A DNA stretch of 59,385 nt. It comes from Paenarthrobacter sp. Z7-10. GTDB lineage: Bacteria; Actinomycetota; Actinomycetes; Actinomycetales; Micrococcaceae. Position 1 is the first letter of the stretch, and the number at the start of each line of letters is the position of its first letter. Made by a program: the position numbers and the translations under genes. Location: assembly GCF_026932795.1 (NCBI RefSeq), contig NZ_JADPVH010000021.1, positions 1 to 59,385 on the forward strand, read 5' to 3'. The notes under the pieces are model-generated. The model ran no database searches, was not told the origin of the DNA, and was given only the letters and a program-made list of their open reading frames with translations. Of this stretch, positions 16,269 through 25,474 are shown piece after piece.

Positions 16269-17527
16269 AAATATCCATGGTTTCGGAGCATGCCAGTCCC
16301 CTGGCTGCGCTGGGCGGCGTGGACGCGGGTGGGCAGAACGTCCATGTCGCCGCACTGTCGATGGCGTTGGCGCGGCGGGGGCACAGCGTCACCGTCTATA
16401 CCCGCCGCGACAGTACAGAGCTGCCGGCACGGGTACTGGTGGGGCCCGGCCTGGAGGTTGTCCACGTCACCGCCGGACCCGCGGAACACATACCCAAGGA
16501 TGAACTGCTGCCGTTCATGGCAGCGCTGGCCGATGGCGTCGCCGCCGATTGGGGTGACCGGCCGCCGGACATCGTGCACGGGCACTTCTGGATGTCCGGC
16601 ATCGCAGCATTGGATGCGGCCCGGCGGTTCGACGACGGCGGATATTCAGTGCCGGTGGTGCAGACCTTTCATGCCCTTGGAACCGTGAAACGCCGCCATC
16701 AGGGAGCCCACGACACCAGTCCGGCCGAGCGCCGCTGGTACGAACCATCCGTGGGCCGCGCCGTCGACCGGGTGATTGCCACTTGCTCCGACGAGATCTT
16801 CGAACTCAAAGCCATGGGTGTCTCCGGCGGTAAGGTGTCCATCGCGCCCTGCGGCGTTGACCTGGAACTATTTTCTCCCACCGGCCCGGTGGAGCCGAAA
16901 GGCCGACGTTACCGCATCCTCACCGTGGGACGGCTGGTGCCGCGCAAGGGCGTGGATCTGGTGATCCGCGCACTGCCTCTGCTGCGGCAGGCTGGCTACG
17001 ACGATGTGGAGCTGGTCGTGGTGGGTGGATCCGGGGACTCAACCAGCATGCGCACGGATCCCGAAGTGCGCCGGCTGTTGGCCTTGGCCGATGAACTCGG
17101 TGCTGCCGACAGGCTCACGCTCCGCGGCCAGGTGCCGCGCGAAGCGATGCCAGCGGTGCTCCGCAGCGCCGATGCGGTGGTCTGCACTCCCTGGTACGAA
17201 CCCTTCGGCATCGTTCCGCTGGAGGCAATGGCCTGCGGCGTCCCGGTGGTGGCCGCCGCGGTAGGCGGACTGATCGACACCGTGGTGGACCGGCGCACCG
17301 GGCTGCATGTGCCTGCCAACGACCCTGAAGCCATCGCCGCCGCCGTCGCCGAACTGCTCGGAAACCCGGATCTGCGCAGCCAGCTGGGACGGGCTGGAGT
17401 TACCCGGGTGCGCTCCCGGTACACCTGGGACAGGGTCGCGGCGGAAACCGAAAAAGCGTATCAGATCACCCTCAATGAAGCCGTTCGCCAGGACAGCCTG
17501 CAACCGATGGAGGGCACCGCGCTATGA
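16265..17527 (+). CDS. Family 4 glycosyltransferase
   Basis: The 420-residue GT-B enzyme has an N-terminal GGVDAGGQNVHVAALSMALA loop, DIVHGHFWMSG, LTVGRLVPRKGVDLVI, and EPFGIVPLEAMACGVPVVA with the E-x7-E pair. The N-terminal motif is close to MshA and sucrose-synthase types. Start GTG 16265 overlaps the previous stop. A MshA role is unlikely from context; it sits amid heptose genes, so a second sugar transfer to the same glycan is more likely. Confidence 0.88.
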   Translation: MKISMVSEHASPLAALGGVDAGGQNVHVAALSMALARRGHSVTVYTRRDSTELPARVLVGPGLEVVHVTAGPAEHIPKDELLPFMAALADGVAADWGDRPPDIVHGHFWMSGIAALDAARRFDDGGYSVPVVQTFHALGTVKRRHQGAHDTSPAERRWYEPSVGRAVDRVIATCSDEIFELKAMGVSGGKVSIAPCGVDLELFSPTGPVEPKGRRYRILTVGRLVPRKGVDLVIRALPLLRQAGYDDVELVVVGGSGDSTSMRTDPEVRRLLALADELGAADRLTLRGQVPREAMPAVLRSADAVVCTPWYEPFGIVPLEAMACGVPVVAAAVGGLIDTVVDRRTGLHVPANDPEAIAAAVAELLGNPDLRSQLGRAGVTRVRSRYTWDRVAAETEKAYQITLNEAVRQDSLQPMEGTAL

Positions 17528-18441
17528 AGGCCGAACCCAACACCGCGCCCGTCTTTCCAGGCACCTTCACGGCGCCATCACAGGCGCGACCCCAGACAGT
17601 GCCATCCCAAACAGCGCCACCCGGATCAGCGCCACCCAGTCCAGCCCCACCTCAAACAGCGCCACCCGAGACAGCGCCACTCCAAGCACTGCTGTCGGAA
17701 TCACTGCTGTCAGAATCACTGCTGTCACAATCACTGCTGTCACAAGCAGCGCCCTGGGCGCTTGCCCCCGTTCCAACACCTGTTCCAGACATTGATCCGG
17801 CATTTCTGTCCGTGATCACGCACCTGGACGAGGTGGCACCGGCGCTGCGCTCGCTCCGGCTGCACGCACACCGGCTCTCCGGCTGGGGTGTGGAACTGGC
17901 TCAGCGGCTGATGTCCGGGCAACGGCTGCTTGCGGCGGGCAATGGGGGCTCGGCCGCGGAGGCGCAGCATTTGACGGCGGAGCTGGTGGGCCGCTTCGAC
18001 GCCGAGCGCGAACCGTTTTCCGCGATTTCCCTGCATGCGGAAACCTCGGCCGTAACGGCCATCAGTAATGACTATGGCTACGATCAGCTGTTCGCCCGCC
18101 AGGTCCGGGCTCATGGCCGCCACGGCGATGTACTGATCCTGCTTTCGACCAGCGGCCGGAGCCCAAACCTTCTGCACGCAGTGGAAGCGGCCGCTTCGCT
18201 GGGAGTCACCACCTGGGCACTGACCGGCAGGGCACCCAATCCGCTTGCCCTGCTGTGCGACGACGTCGTCGACATCGATGCCCAAGCCGCCAACGCGCAG
18301 GAGGGTCACCTGATAGCGCTGCACGCACTGTGCCGGGCCTTCGACACCGAAGTGGCACGGCGCCGTCCGGTCAGTGCTTCCGCTCAAGGCGGCCGTCCGG
18401 CTCACCGCGCTCACTTGGCGCAGGAAGAGGAGGATCGATGA
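17524..18441 (+). CDS. gmhA: Sedoheptulose-7-phosphate isomerase with repeat-rich N-terminus
   Basis: The 305-residue protein is about 110 longer than usual GmhA. Residues 1-85 are low-complexity: a PSQTAPPGSAPPSPAPPQTA tract, then four LLSES/LLSQS repeats encoded by a 15-bp unit. The rest is a SIS domain with LLAAGNGGSAAEAQHLTAEL, NDYGYDQLFARQ, ILLSTSGRSPN and a C-terminal QEGHLIALHALC, all typical of GmhA. It converts sedoheptulose-7-phosphate to heptose-7-phosphate, the first step of the pathway. ATG 17524 overlaps the GT4 stop (ATGA). Confidence 0.9.
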   Translation: MKAEPNTAPVFPGTFTAPSQARPQTVPSQTAPPGSAPPSPAPPQTAPPETAPLQALLSESLLSESLLSQSLLSQAAPWALAPVPTPVPDIDPAFLSVITHLDEVAPALRSLRLHAHRLSGWGVELAQRLMSGQRLLAAGNGGSAAEAQHLTAELVGRFDAEREPFSAISLHAETSAVTAISNDYGYDQLFARQVRAHGRHGDVLILLSTSGRSPNLLHAVEAAASLGVTTWALTGRAPNPLALLCDDVVDIDAQAANAQEGHLIALHALCRAFDTEVARRRPVSASAQGGRPAHRAHLAQEEEDR

Positions 18442-19916
18442 ACATCGTGGTGGTGGGGGACGTCCTGCTGGACGTCGACATGAACGGCAACGCGGAACGG
18501 CTCTGTCCGGACGCGCCGGTCCCCGTGGTGGATGTGACCCACGTGGACCGGCGGGCTGGCGGCGCCGGATTAGTGGCCCGCATGCTCGCCCGCGATGGTG
18601 AGCAGGTTCGGCTGGTCACCGTTCTGTCCGACGACGGCGCGGGCGCATCAGTGCGGGAGTCGCTGGCTGGCATCGACGTCGTCCCCGGCCCGTCCGGAGC
18701 GCCAACGCCGGTGAAAACCCGGATACGCGTCCAGGGCCAACCGGTTGTGCGTTTCGACGAGGGGTGCGCGCCAGCCCACGTCCCCGCGATCAGTGCTGCC
18801 ATGATCTCCGCCGTGCAGGACGCCGACGTGCTGCTGGTTTCCGACTACGGCCGCGGACTCACCGCCAATCCGGAACTCCGGCAGCTTTTGGAGCTCCGGG
18901 CCCGCCAGGTACCCGTGGTCTGGGATCCGCATCCGTCCGGCGCGGCGCCCGTCCCCGGCGTTGCCGCCGTCACGCCCAACCGCTCGGAGGCGCGGCGGGC
19001 AGCTGTAGCCGGCGGACCATACGCGGTTGACGCGCCGCCAACGGGTTCGGTCGCAGGTCCGGTGGACGGTGCCGCGGACGCAATGGTGGACGGTGCCGCG
19101 GAGGGAACGGCCGGCGCTGCACGGGACGGAACCGTGCTGCTGCGGCGCTGGAAGGCCATGGCAATGGTGGTCACGCTGGGGGAACGGGGCGCGATGGTCC
19201 TCGCGGGCGACGACGCTCTGCCGTACATGGTGCCGGCACCGCAGGTCCACCTCAATGATCCGTGCGGCGCGGGCGACCGCTTCGCCGCCAGCCTGGCCGT
19301 ACAGCTCGGACGTGGAGTGGAACTGCATTCGGCCGCCGACACCGCGGTACGGGAAGCGGCGGCCTTCCTAGCCGACGGAGGCGTGCAGTCCCTGCTGCAG
19401 CCGGTGCAACCACGCCAGCTGCACAGCAACGGCATTGACGCCCTCCGAATAGCACGGCAGACCCGGGAACGCGGTGGAACCGTGGTGGCTACCGGCGGCT
19501 GCTTTGATTTGCTGCACGCAGGACACTCACGCACCCTTTCCGCCGCCCGCGCCTTGGGTGACTGCCTGATCGTGTGCCTCAACTCCGATGATTCCACCCG
19601 CCGACTTAAGGGCGACGGACGGCCGATCATCGGTCAACTTGAGCGGGCCGAGCTGCTGCTCTCGCTGGAATGCGTCGACGCGGTACTGGTCTTCGACGAG
19701 GACTCTCCGAATGCCTGCCTGGAACGGCTGCGGCCGGACCTGTGGGTCAAGGGGGGCGACTACACCATTGGGCAATTGCCGGAGGCGGAGTTGGTCAGCT
19801 CCTGGGGCGGGCAGACCCTGACCGTTCCGTATTATCCGGCGCATTCCACCAGCCAACTGGCTGCAGCGCTGGAAAACACCGGCGTCACCGGCACAGGCCA
19901 AGCCCATGCAGGCTGA
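18438..19916 (+). CDS. hldE: Bifunctional heptose-7-P kinase/heptose-1-P nucleotidyltransferase (HldE 1)
   Basis: The 492-residue protein has a PfkB kinase domain (VVVGDVLLDVDMNG; CGAGDRFAASLA with the base Asp) and a C-terminal cytidylyltransferase-like domain with TGGCFDLLHAGHSRTL (HxGH) and CLNSDDSTRRLKG. Both active sites look intact. It is divergent from E. coli HldE: RRAGGAGLVAR replaces the usual GGAANVA sugar-site segment, and a low-complexity linker (GSVAGPVDGAADAMVDGAAE) interrupts the kinase domain. ATG 18438 overlaps gmhA. With GmhA and GmhB it could make nucleotide-heptose; the nucleotide (ADP in the family) is not proved. Confidence 0.85.
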   Translation: MNIVVVGDVLLDVDMNGNAERLCPDAPVPVVDVTHVDRRAGGAGLVARMLARDGEQVRLVTVLSDDGAGASVRESLAGIDVVPGPSGAPTPVKTRIRVQGQPVVRFDEGCAPAHVPAISAAMISAVQDADVLLVSDYGRGLTANPELRQLLELRARQVPVVWDPHPSGAAPVPGVAAVTPNRSEARRAAVAGGPYAVDAPPTGSVAGPVDGAADAMVDGAAEGTAGAARDGTVLLRRWKAMAMVVTLGERGAMVLAGDDALPYMVPAPQVHLNDPCGAGDRFAASLAVQLGRGVELHSAADTAVREAAAFLADGGVQSLLQPVQPRQLHSNGIDALRIARQTRERGGTVVATGGCFDLLHAGHSRTLSAARALGDCLIVCLNSDDSTRRLKGDGRPIIGQLERAELLLSLECVDAVLVFDEDSPNACLERLRPDLWVKGGDYTIGQLPEAELVSSWGGQTLTVPYYPAHSTSQLAAALENTGVTGTGQAHAG

Positions 19917-20015
19917 ACCGGCACGGCACCAATTCACGCAGGGCACGGACCACGGCACGAATTTCCACAGCACGAATTGCAGCTACAGATTCCGCACTAC
20001 AGAAAGCAGGGAACC

Positions 20016-20729
20016 ATGACTTCCTCAACCATCGATCCGGCCTTCAATCCCGGCCGGGTCTTGGTCACCGGCGGCGCCTCCGGTCTTGGCGCCGCCGTCG
20101 TCGATGCCGTCCTGCAAGCCGGAGGCACGCCCGTCGTACTGGACCGCGACATCCGCAGCGTGGCCGCGGCCAGAGCCTATGAGGTGGACGTCACGGACCG
20201 CGCGGCTGTCACAACGGCCGTGCAGGAGGCCGCCGAGACCCTCGGCGGGTTGGACGCCGTCGTGACCGCGGCCGGCACGGACCGCTGCGGCAAGCTCGAC
20301 GACGTTCCGGCCGACGACTGGGAGCGCGTCATCGCAGTGAACCTTTTGGGCACGGTGTCGGTGATTCGGGCAGCCCTGCCGTACCTCAAGTCATCCCACG
20401 GCCGCGTGATCACCATCGCCTCCACCCTAGCCAAGCGCGGCGTCTCGGACGCGACGGCCTACTGCGCCTCGAAATTCGGCGTCCTCGGGTTCAGCCAGGC
20501 GCTCGCAGCCGAAACAGGTGGTCAGATTGGCGTGACCACCATCATCCCCGGAGGCATGAAGACGCACTTCTTCGATGACCGGGAGGAGCAGTACAAGCCG
20601 CAGGACGATTCACGGCTTAACGATCCGGCGCGGGTCGCACAGGCCATTATGTTCGCGCTGTCCCAGCCGACGGGCTGCGAGGTGCGGGAGATGCTGATCT
20701 GCCACGAGGAGGAAGGGTCCTGGCCCTAA
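20016..20729 (+). CDS. Short-chain dehydrogenase/reductase
   Basis: The 237-residue classical SDR has TGGASGLGAAVVDAV (NAD(P) site) and YCASK (catalytic Tyr-x-x-x-Lys), with ASTLAKRG ahead of it. ATG 20016 follows an AGCAGGGA Shine-Dalgarno. It lies inside the heptose cluster, 100 bp after the first hldE. At this length it is not HldD (ADP-heptose epimerase, an extended SDR of about 310 residues), so it may modify another sugar or lipid. The substrate is not known. Confidence 0.85.
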   Translation: MTSSTIDPAFNPGRVLVTGGASGLGAAVVDAVLQAGGTPVVLDRDIRSVAAARAYEVDVTDRAAVTTAVQEAAETLGGLDAVVTAAGTDRCGKLDDVPADDWERVIAVNLLGTVSVIRAALPYLKSSHGRVITIASTLAKRGVSDATAYCASKFGVLGFSQALAAETGGQIGVTTIIPGGMKTHFFDDREEQYKPQDDSRLNDPARVAQAIMFALSQPTGCEVREMLICHEEEGSWP

Positions 20730-20845
20730 GGCTTGTGGCATGACAAACCTTGCTTGGGGTCCGTGTAGCGGGCTTCAGAGCGGGGTAACGAAGGAAGGAA
20801 AAGCACGCCCGCTGCGGCCTAGGTCGAAGCCACCCAAGGAGCGTT

Positions 20846-22330
20846 ATGTGCCCAGTAAGTGAAACCGCAGAAACACCAACCGAACTCGCATCGGCGCACG
20901 GACCGGCAGCCGCGGCGACGGGGGCATCCCCTCCCGCGGCGGGAGACTCGGTGCTCACGGTCCACAATCCGCGGACCGGAAAGTTGGTGGGAAGCGTGGA
21001 CTGCGCCTCCCGTGAGCAGGTCGCCCTGGCCGTTTCGCTGGCCCGTTCGACGGCTGCGGAGTGGGCTGGGACTGATCCGGCCGAGCGGGGACGGCTGCTG
21101 CGCTCAGCCGCCGCCCGGCTGTCCGCCGCTGCGAAATTACTTGCGGACCTCAACCACGCCGAAACCGGGCGCCCCGTCGATGAAGCGCTGGCTGGCATCG
21201 CGGCGGGGGTGTCCACCCTGCAGCAGTATGCCGAGCTAGGTCCGGTACACCGTGGCCACAGTCTGCGCGGAAGCGCACTGGCCGCTGACTACACCGTGCC
21301 GGAACCGCGCGGAGTGGCAGTGCTGCTTACCCCGTGGAACGATCCGGTGGCGGTGGCCGCCGGACTAATCGGCGCCGCGCTGGTCACTGGAAATACCGTG
21401 ATCCATAAACCCAGCGAGCGCTGCCCGCACTTGGGCATCGCGCTGGGCGAGGCCCTCTCCGATGCCTTTCCGGCCGGGGTACTTACCACCCTGACCGGCG
21501 GCGCCGACGTGGGAACTATGCTGACCAACCTCGACGGCGTGGACGTTTACGCGCACGTCGGTTCCAGCGCCACTGGAGCGCGAATTGCGCGGGCAGCCGT
21601 GCTGACCGGGGCGCACGTAATCAGGGAAAATGGCGGCAATGATGCCCTGCTGGTGGATGCCGACGTCGACCCGGGCTGGGCTGCGGAGCAAGCCGCGATC
21701 GGCGCGTTCAGCAACAGCGGCCAGATTTGCACCTCCGTGGAGCGCATCTACGTGCACCGCGCCGTGGCCGAGGCGTTCTGCGATGCCTTGGTGGAGCAGG
21801 CTCGACGGCGGAACACGTCAGCACCGCTGGCCCCGCTGGTGGACACCAGGCTGCGGAATGCCGTGCATGCACAGGTCGCCGAAGCGCTGGAGCTTGGCGC
21901 CCGGGCTGTGACCGGCGGTGCCATTCCAGACGGTCCGGGATCACACTATCCCGCCACCGTGCTGCTGGACTGCACCGAGCGGATGACGGTGATGACCGAG
22001 GAGACCTTCGGACCGGTGGCACCTGTGACCGTCGTGGACAGCTTCGAGGAAGGCCTGCGGCTCGCTGCCGGTGGACATTACGGACTGGCCGCCACGGTCC
22101 TGACCGGAAGCATCGACCACGCGCATCACGCCATCGCGGCGCTGCCGGTAGGCACCGTGAAGATCAATGCCGTCTTTGGCGGGGCACCCGGCGGGGCAGC
22201 CCGGCCTCGGGCGGACAGCGGCGACGGCTTCGGCTATGGGCCGGAACTGATGGACGAGTTCAGCAGGATCAAGGTGGTGCACGTCGGCATCCCTCCCGCC
22301 CGATCTGCAGCCCCCGGAGGCCAATCGTGA
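20846..22330 (+). CDS. NAD(P)-dependent aldehyde dehydrogenase
   Basis: The 494-residue protein has the ALDH pattern: LLTPWNDPVAV (nucleotide side), the catalytic Cys in NSGQICTSVERIYVHR, and EETFGPVAPVTVVD. Its N-terminal 30 residues are Ala/Pro-rich. ATG 20846 follows AAGGAG. It overlaps hldE2 with GTGA, so they are co-translated. Association with heptose genes hints at oxidation of a sugar- or lipid-derived aldehyde, but the family is broad (succinate-semialdehyde, benzaldehyde and others). Confidence 0.88.
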   Translation: MCPVSETAETPTELASAHGPAAAATGASPPAAGDSVLTVHNPRTGKLVGSVDCASREQVALAVSLARSTAAEWAGTDPAERGRLLRSAAARLSAAAKLLADLNHAETGRPVDEALAGIAAGVSTLQQYAELGPVHRGHSLRGSALAADYTVPEPRGVAVLLTPWNDPVAVAAGLIGAALVTGNTVIHKPSERCPHLGIALGEALSDAFPAGVLTTLTGGADVGTMLTNLDGVDVYAHVGSSATGARIARAAVLTGAHVIRENGGNDALLVDADVDPGWAAEQAAIGAFSNSGQICTSVERIYVHRAVAEAFCDALVEQARRRNTSAPLAPLVDTRLRNAVHAQVAEALELGARAVTGGAIPDGPGSHYPATVLLDCTERMTVMTEETFGPVAPVTVVDSFEEGLRLAAGGHYGLAATVLTGSIDHAHHAIAALPVGTVKINAVFGGAPGGAARPRADSGDGFGYGPELMDEFSRIKVVHVGIPPARSAAPGGQS

Positions 22331-24006
22331 ATTCCCCCGGGCGCCGCGACGCGGGGCATCCTTTCCGGGAGCCGCTGTCCAGGCAGCGTGCGCTGGCGGA
22401 CTGGGTGCCGCAGCGCCTCGCTGACTCGGCCCCCAGGATCACTGTGCTGGGCGACGTCATGCTGGACGGCTGGTGGAGTGGAAGTATTGAACGATTTTGC
22501 CGGGAGGCGCCCGCGCCAGTGGTCGAAATCCAGCGCCGCGACTACGCCCCGGGCGGGGCCGCCAATACCGCCATGAACCTCGCCGCGATGGGGGCGCGGG
22601 TGCGGTTGGGCGGCCTGATTGGCGCCGATCCTGCCGGAGCGATGCTGAAAGCCCTGCTGACGGATGCCGGCGTGGATGTCTCCGGACTGCAGGAGCATCC
22701 CGGGGTGACCACCACAACCAAGTACCGCGTCCTCAGCGACGGCCAGATCCTGCTGCGGATGGATGATTCATCACGGGATTTTCCCAACAGTGCTCTGGAA
22801 AGTCTCGCCGCCTCCGTGCCGGGGCTGCTCCGGGAGTGTGCGGCGCTGGTCCTTTGCGACTACGGGACCGGGGCACTCCAGGGCGCCGTGCACGCGGCCC
22901 TTCAGTCGGCGGTGCGGCCAACCGCGCCGGCACAAATCCAGCCAACAGACCTGGCACAGGTCCAGCCAGCCGTCCCGACATCAATGCAGGGGCGGACAGC
23001 GGTCGCCGCCAAAAGCGACGGCAGCGCCTTCCCCAATGACCCACCGCGTCGGCCCATCATCGTGGTGGATGCGCACGATCCCCGCCCTTGGGCCGCGCTG
23101 TCGCCGGATCTGGTGACACCCAATGCCCGGGAGACCGCCGGCCTGCTGGGCCGAAAGCTGGGAGCCGGCGCAGAACGTGCGGACGTCGTTACCAACCATC
23201 GGCAGGAACTGCTGACCGCTGCCGGCGCGGACGCCGTCGTCGTGACCTTGGATCGGGACGGCACAGTCCTGCTGAGCGCCGACGGCAGCACGCACCGCAC
23301 CTGGGCACGGCCGGCCAGGGAGAAGCAGGCGTCCGGAGCGGGCGATACGTTCGTCGCGGCGCTCACCATCGCCCGCGCGTGTGAACTGCCGCTGACCACC
23401 AGCGTCGACCTCGCCCAGTCCGCGGCCGACGTCGTCGTGCATTCCCCCGGCACGTCCGTCTGCAGCACTGCTGACCTGACGCGGCACCTGGCCAGCTTCG
23501 CCGATACCGCACTGCAGCCCGCGGAGCTCGAGCGGCGGATTGCGGCGGAACGCGCCGACGGCCGGCGCATTGTGCTGACCAACGGCTGTTTCGACGTGCT
23601 GCACCGCGGCCATACCCGCTACCTCACGCAAGCCAAACAGCTCGGCGACGTTCTGGTCGTGGCGTTGAACAGTGACAGGTCCGTCCGCAAGCTCAAGGGC
23701 CCGGACCGCCCCATCAACCCGGAGAGCGACCGCGCGGCCGTTATTGCCGCGCTCAGCTGCGTTGATTACGTGACGATCTTCGATACGGATACCCCGATTC
23801 CGCTGATCGCAGGCCTGCGGCCGGACATTTATGCCAAGGGCGGGGACTACACGGCGGAGATGCTGCGGGAAACGCAGGTCGTGCAAAGTTACGGCGGCCG
23901 CGTGCACATTCTGGATTACGTCGCGGAACAGTCGACGACGGCGGTAGTGCAGCGGATCCGCAGTGGCTCCGGATCGCGAGTCAGCTTGGACGGAGCCAAT
24001 TCCTGA
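22327..24006 (+). CDS. hldE: Second bifunctional HldE (kinase plus nucleotidyltransferase)
   Basis: The 559-residue protein begins with GTG 22327 in a GTGA overlap with the ALDH stop. The kinase domain is closer to E. coli HldE than the first copy: LGDVMLDGWWSGSIERFC, APGGAANTAMNLAAMGA, and SGAGDTFVAALTIA. The transferase domain has TNGCFDVLHRGHTRYL and LNSDRSVRKLKG. A repeat-like linker (RPTAPAQIQPTDLAQVQPAV) sits in the kinase domain, as in the first HldE. Both look active, so the organism may have two parallel nucleotide-heptose routes or divided functions. Confidence 0.9.
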   Translation: MNSPGRRDAGHPFREPLSRQRALADWVPQRLADSAPRITVLGDVMLDGWWSGSIERFCREAPAPVVEIQRRDYAPGGAANTAMNLAAMGARVRLGGLIGADPAGAMLKALLTDAGVDVSGLQEHPGVTTTTKYRVLSDGQILLRMDDSSRDFPNSALESLAASVPGLLRECAALVLCDYGTGALQGAVHAALQSAVRPTAPAQIQPTDLAQVQPAVPTSMQGRTAVAAKSDGSAFPNDPPRRPIIVVDAHDPRPWAALSPDLVTPNARETAGLLGRKLGAGAERADVVTNHRQELLTAAGADAVVVTLDRDGTVLLSADGSTHRTWARPAREKQASGAGDTFVAALTIARACELPLTTSVDLAQSAADVVVHSPGTSVCSTADLTRHLASFADTALQPAELERRIAAERADGRRIVLTNGCFDVLHRGHTRYLTQAKQLGDVLVVALNSDRSVRKLKGPDRPINPESDRAAVIAALSCVDYVTIFDTDTPIPLIAGLRPDIYAKGGDYTAEMLRETQVVQSYGGRVHILDYVAEQSTTAVVQRIRSGSGSRVSLDGANS

Positions 24007-24090
24007 CAGCTGCATTCTGAGCACCCGGCACGTTTACCCGCGGTTCAATACCAAACACCAAATGCATGATCGAGAAAAAGGGAGAAAACA

Positions 24091-24279
24091 ATGGCAGATA
24101 AACCAAATCCGATTGCCGTTCAGAAGGCTCTGGGCAGCGTGGACTACCCGGCGTCGCGGAATGATCTGGTTCAAAAGGCTGAGCAGTCCGGAGCCGACGA
24201 CTCGGTCTTGGACGCGCTCCGCAACCTGCCCGACCGGCAGTATGCCAAACCAACAGAGGTGAACGAGGCCCTGAGCTAG
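24091..24279 (+). CDS. DUF2795 small protein
   Basis: The 62-residue protein (MADKPNPIAVQKALGSVDYP; ends NEALS) matches the DUF2795 family of small, mostly helical proteins often near stress genes. AGGGAG precedes ATG 24091. It follows hldE2 by 84 bases and converges on the GST gene. Function is unknown; membership of the sigma-B regulon is only a guess. Confidence 0.8.
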   Translation: MADKPNPIAVQKALGSVDYPASRNDLVQKAEQSGADDSVLDALRNLPDRQYAKPTEVNEALS

Positions 24280-24335
24280 CTGTACTCAGCGGGCCACTGC
24301 CCCACTACGACCTGTCCGTCTTTAGCGTAGGTCGC

Positions 24336-25400
24336 TCAGGCATCGACCGGTCGGCTCGGCGGCGTGCCATTGCCGAACGGCCGCCCGCCCAGGCTGTCGC
24401 GCCCGTGCGCGGTGAGCCAGCCACTCTCGTCCGGCCCCTTGGGCACAATCTGGGTGGGGTTCAGGTCAATATGCACCTTGTAGTAGTGCGCCTTGATCTG
24501 CTCGAAGTTCACCGTGTCGCCGAAGCCGGGCGTCTGGAACAAGTCCCGGGCATACGCCCACAAAACCGGCATTTCCGTCAGCTTTGAGCGGTTGCACTTG
24601 AAGTGCCCGTGGTAAACGGCATCGAACCGGACCAACGTCGTGAACAGGCGCACATCGGCCTCGGTGATCGTGTCCCCCACCAAGTAGCGCTGGTCGGCCA
24701 GCCGCCCCTCCAACCAGTCCATTGCCGTGAAAAGCCTGTCATAAGCGGCGTCATAAGCTTCCTGGGAACCGGCAAAGCCACATCGGTAGACACCATTGTT
24801 AACCTCGGTGAAGACCCGCTTATTGACCTGGTCGATCTCTGCGCGCAGGGGTTCCGGGTACAGCTGTGGTGCGCCGGCGCGGTGAAATTCGGACCACTGC
24901 ATTGAGAAGTCCAGTGTCATCTGGGGGAAATTATTGGTCACCACGGCCCCGGAAGGAATGTCGACCAGGGCCGGAACGGTAATACCCCGCGCATAGTCAG
25001 GGAAGCGCTTGAAGTACGCCTCTTGGATACGCTCGATGCCCAGCACCGGGTCCATGCCGCCCGGGTCAAGGTCGAAGGTCCAGGAACGCGCATCATGCGT
25101 AGGCCCGCAGACGCCGATGGAGATGGCATCCTCAAGGCCGAGCAACCTGCGCACAATCGTTGAGCGGTGTGCCCACGGGCAGGCACGCGCCACCACCAGG
25201 CGGTACCGCCCGGGTTCCACCGGGTAGCCGTCGCGGCCGTCACGGGTAATCCGGGTTTCGATGTAATTGGTATCCCGGCTGAATTCCTGTCCGCCGGTGA
25301 CATAGGAACCCTTGGTGCTGAACCCGGATTCCGCGGCTGCGGGCGACGCAGCCGTTGCGGGCGTGGAGGTGGTTGTGGACCTGGCTTCCGATTCGCTCAT
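24336..25400 (-). CDS. Xi-class glutathione S-transferase-like reductase
   Basis: The 354-residue protein has the Xi-class signature RACPWAHRSTIVRRL (catalytic Cys), the thioredoxin-fold domain with VPALVDIPSGAVVTNNFP, and the C-terminal helical domain with DTITEADVRLFTTLVRFD. It is homologous to glutathionyl-hydroquinone reductases; actinobacteria use mycothiol, so a mycothiolyl-hydroquinone reductase is the probable function. The N-terminus (residues 1-30) is Thr/Ala-rich low-complexity. It converges on the DUF2795 gene. Confidence 0.88.
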   Translation of the reverse strand: MSESEARSTTTSTPATAASPAAAESGFSTKGSYVTGGQEFSRDTNYIETRITRDGRDGYPVEPGRYRLVVARACPWAHRSTIVRRLLGLEDAISIGVCGPTHDARSWTFDLDPGGMDPVLGIERIQEAYFKRFPDYARGITVPALVDIPSGAVVTNNFPQMTLDFSMQWSEFHRAGAPQLYPEPLRAEIDQVNKRVFTEVNNGVYRCGFAGSQEAYDAAYDRLFTAMDWLEGRLADQRYLVGDTITEADVRLFTTLVRFDAVYHGHFKCNRSKLTEMPVLWAYARDLFQTPGFGDTVNFEQIKAHYYKVHIDLNPTQIVPKGPDESGWLTAHGRDSLGGRPFGNGTPPSRPVDA

Positions 25401-25474
25401 GGCTCCAGTCTAGGCAGTCCCGGCGGAGTCTGTCAGAGCAGAGACCGAACCTGAATGGCGTTTAGTCCGCGATC

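Noticed and set aside
16265-17527. Glycosyltransferase as mycothiol synthase MshA
   Set aside because: The N-terminal motif is similar, but the gene is embedded in the heptose cluster with no mycothiol genes, so I keep it as a general GT4.
20016-20729. SDR as the ADP-heptose epimerase HldD
   Set aside because: It is a short classical SDR of 237 residues with YCASK and lacks the extended-SDR length and motifs of HldD.
21727-22326. Upstream extension of the second HldE frame
   Set aside because: The extension overlaps the aldehyde dehydrogenase on the same strand and is Arg/Gly-rich; the GTG overlap start at 22327 is better supported.
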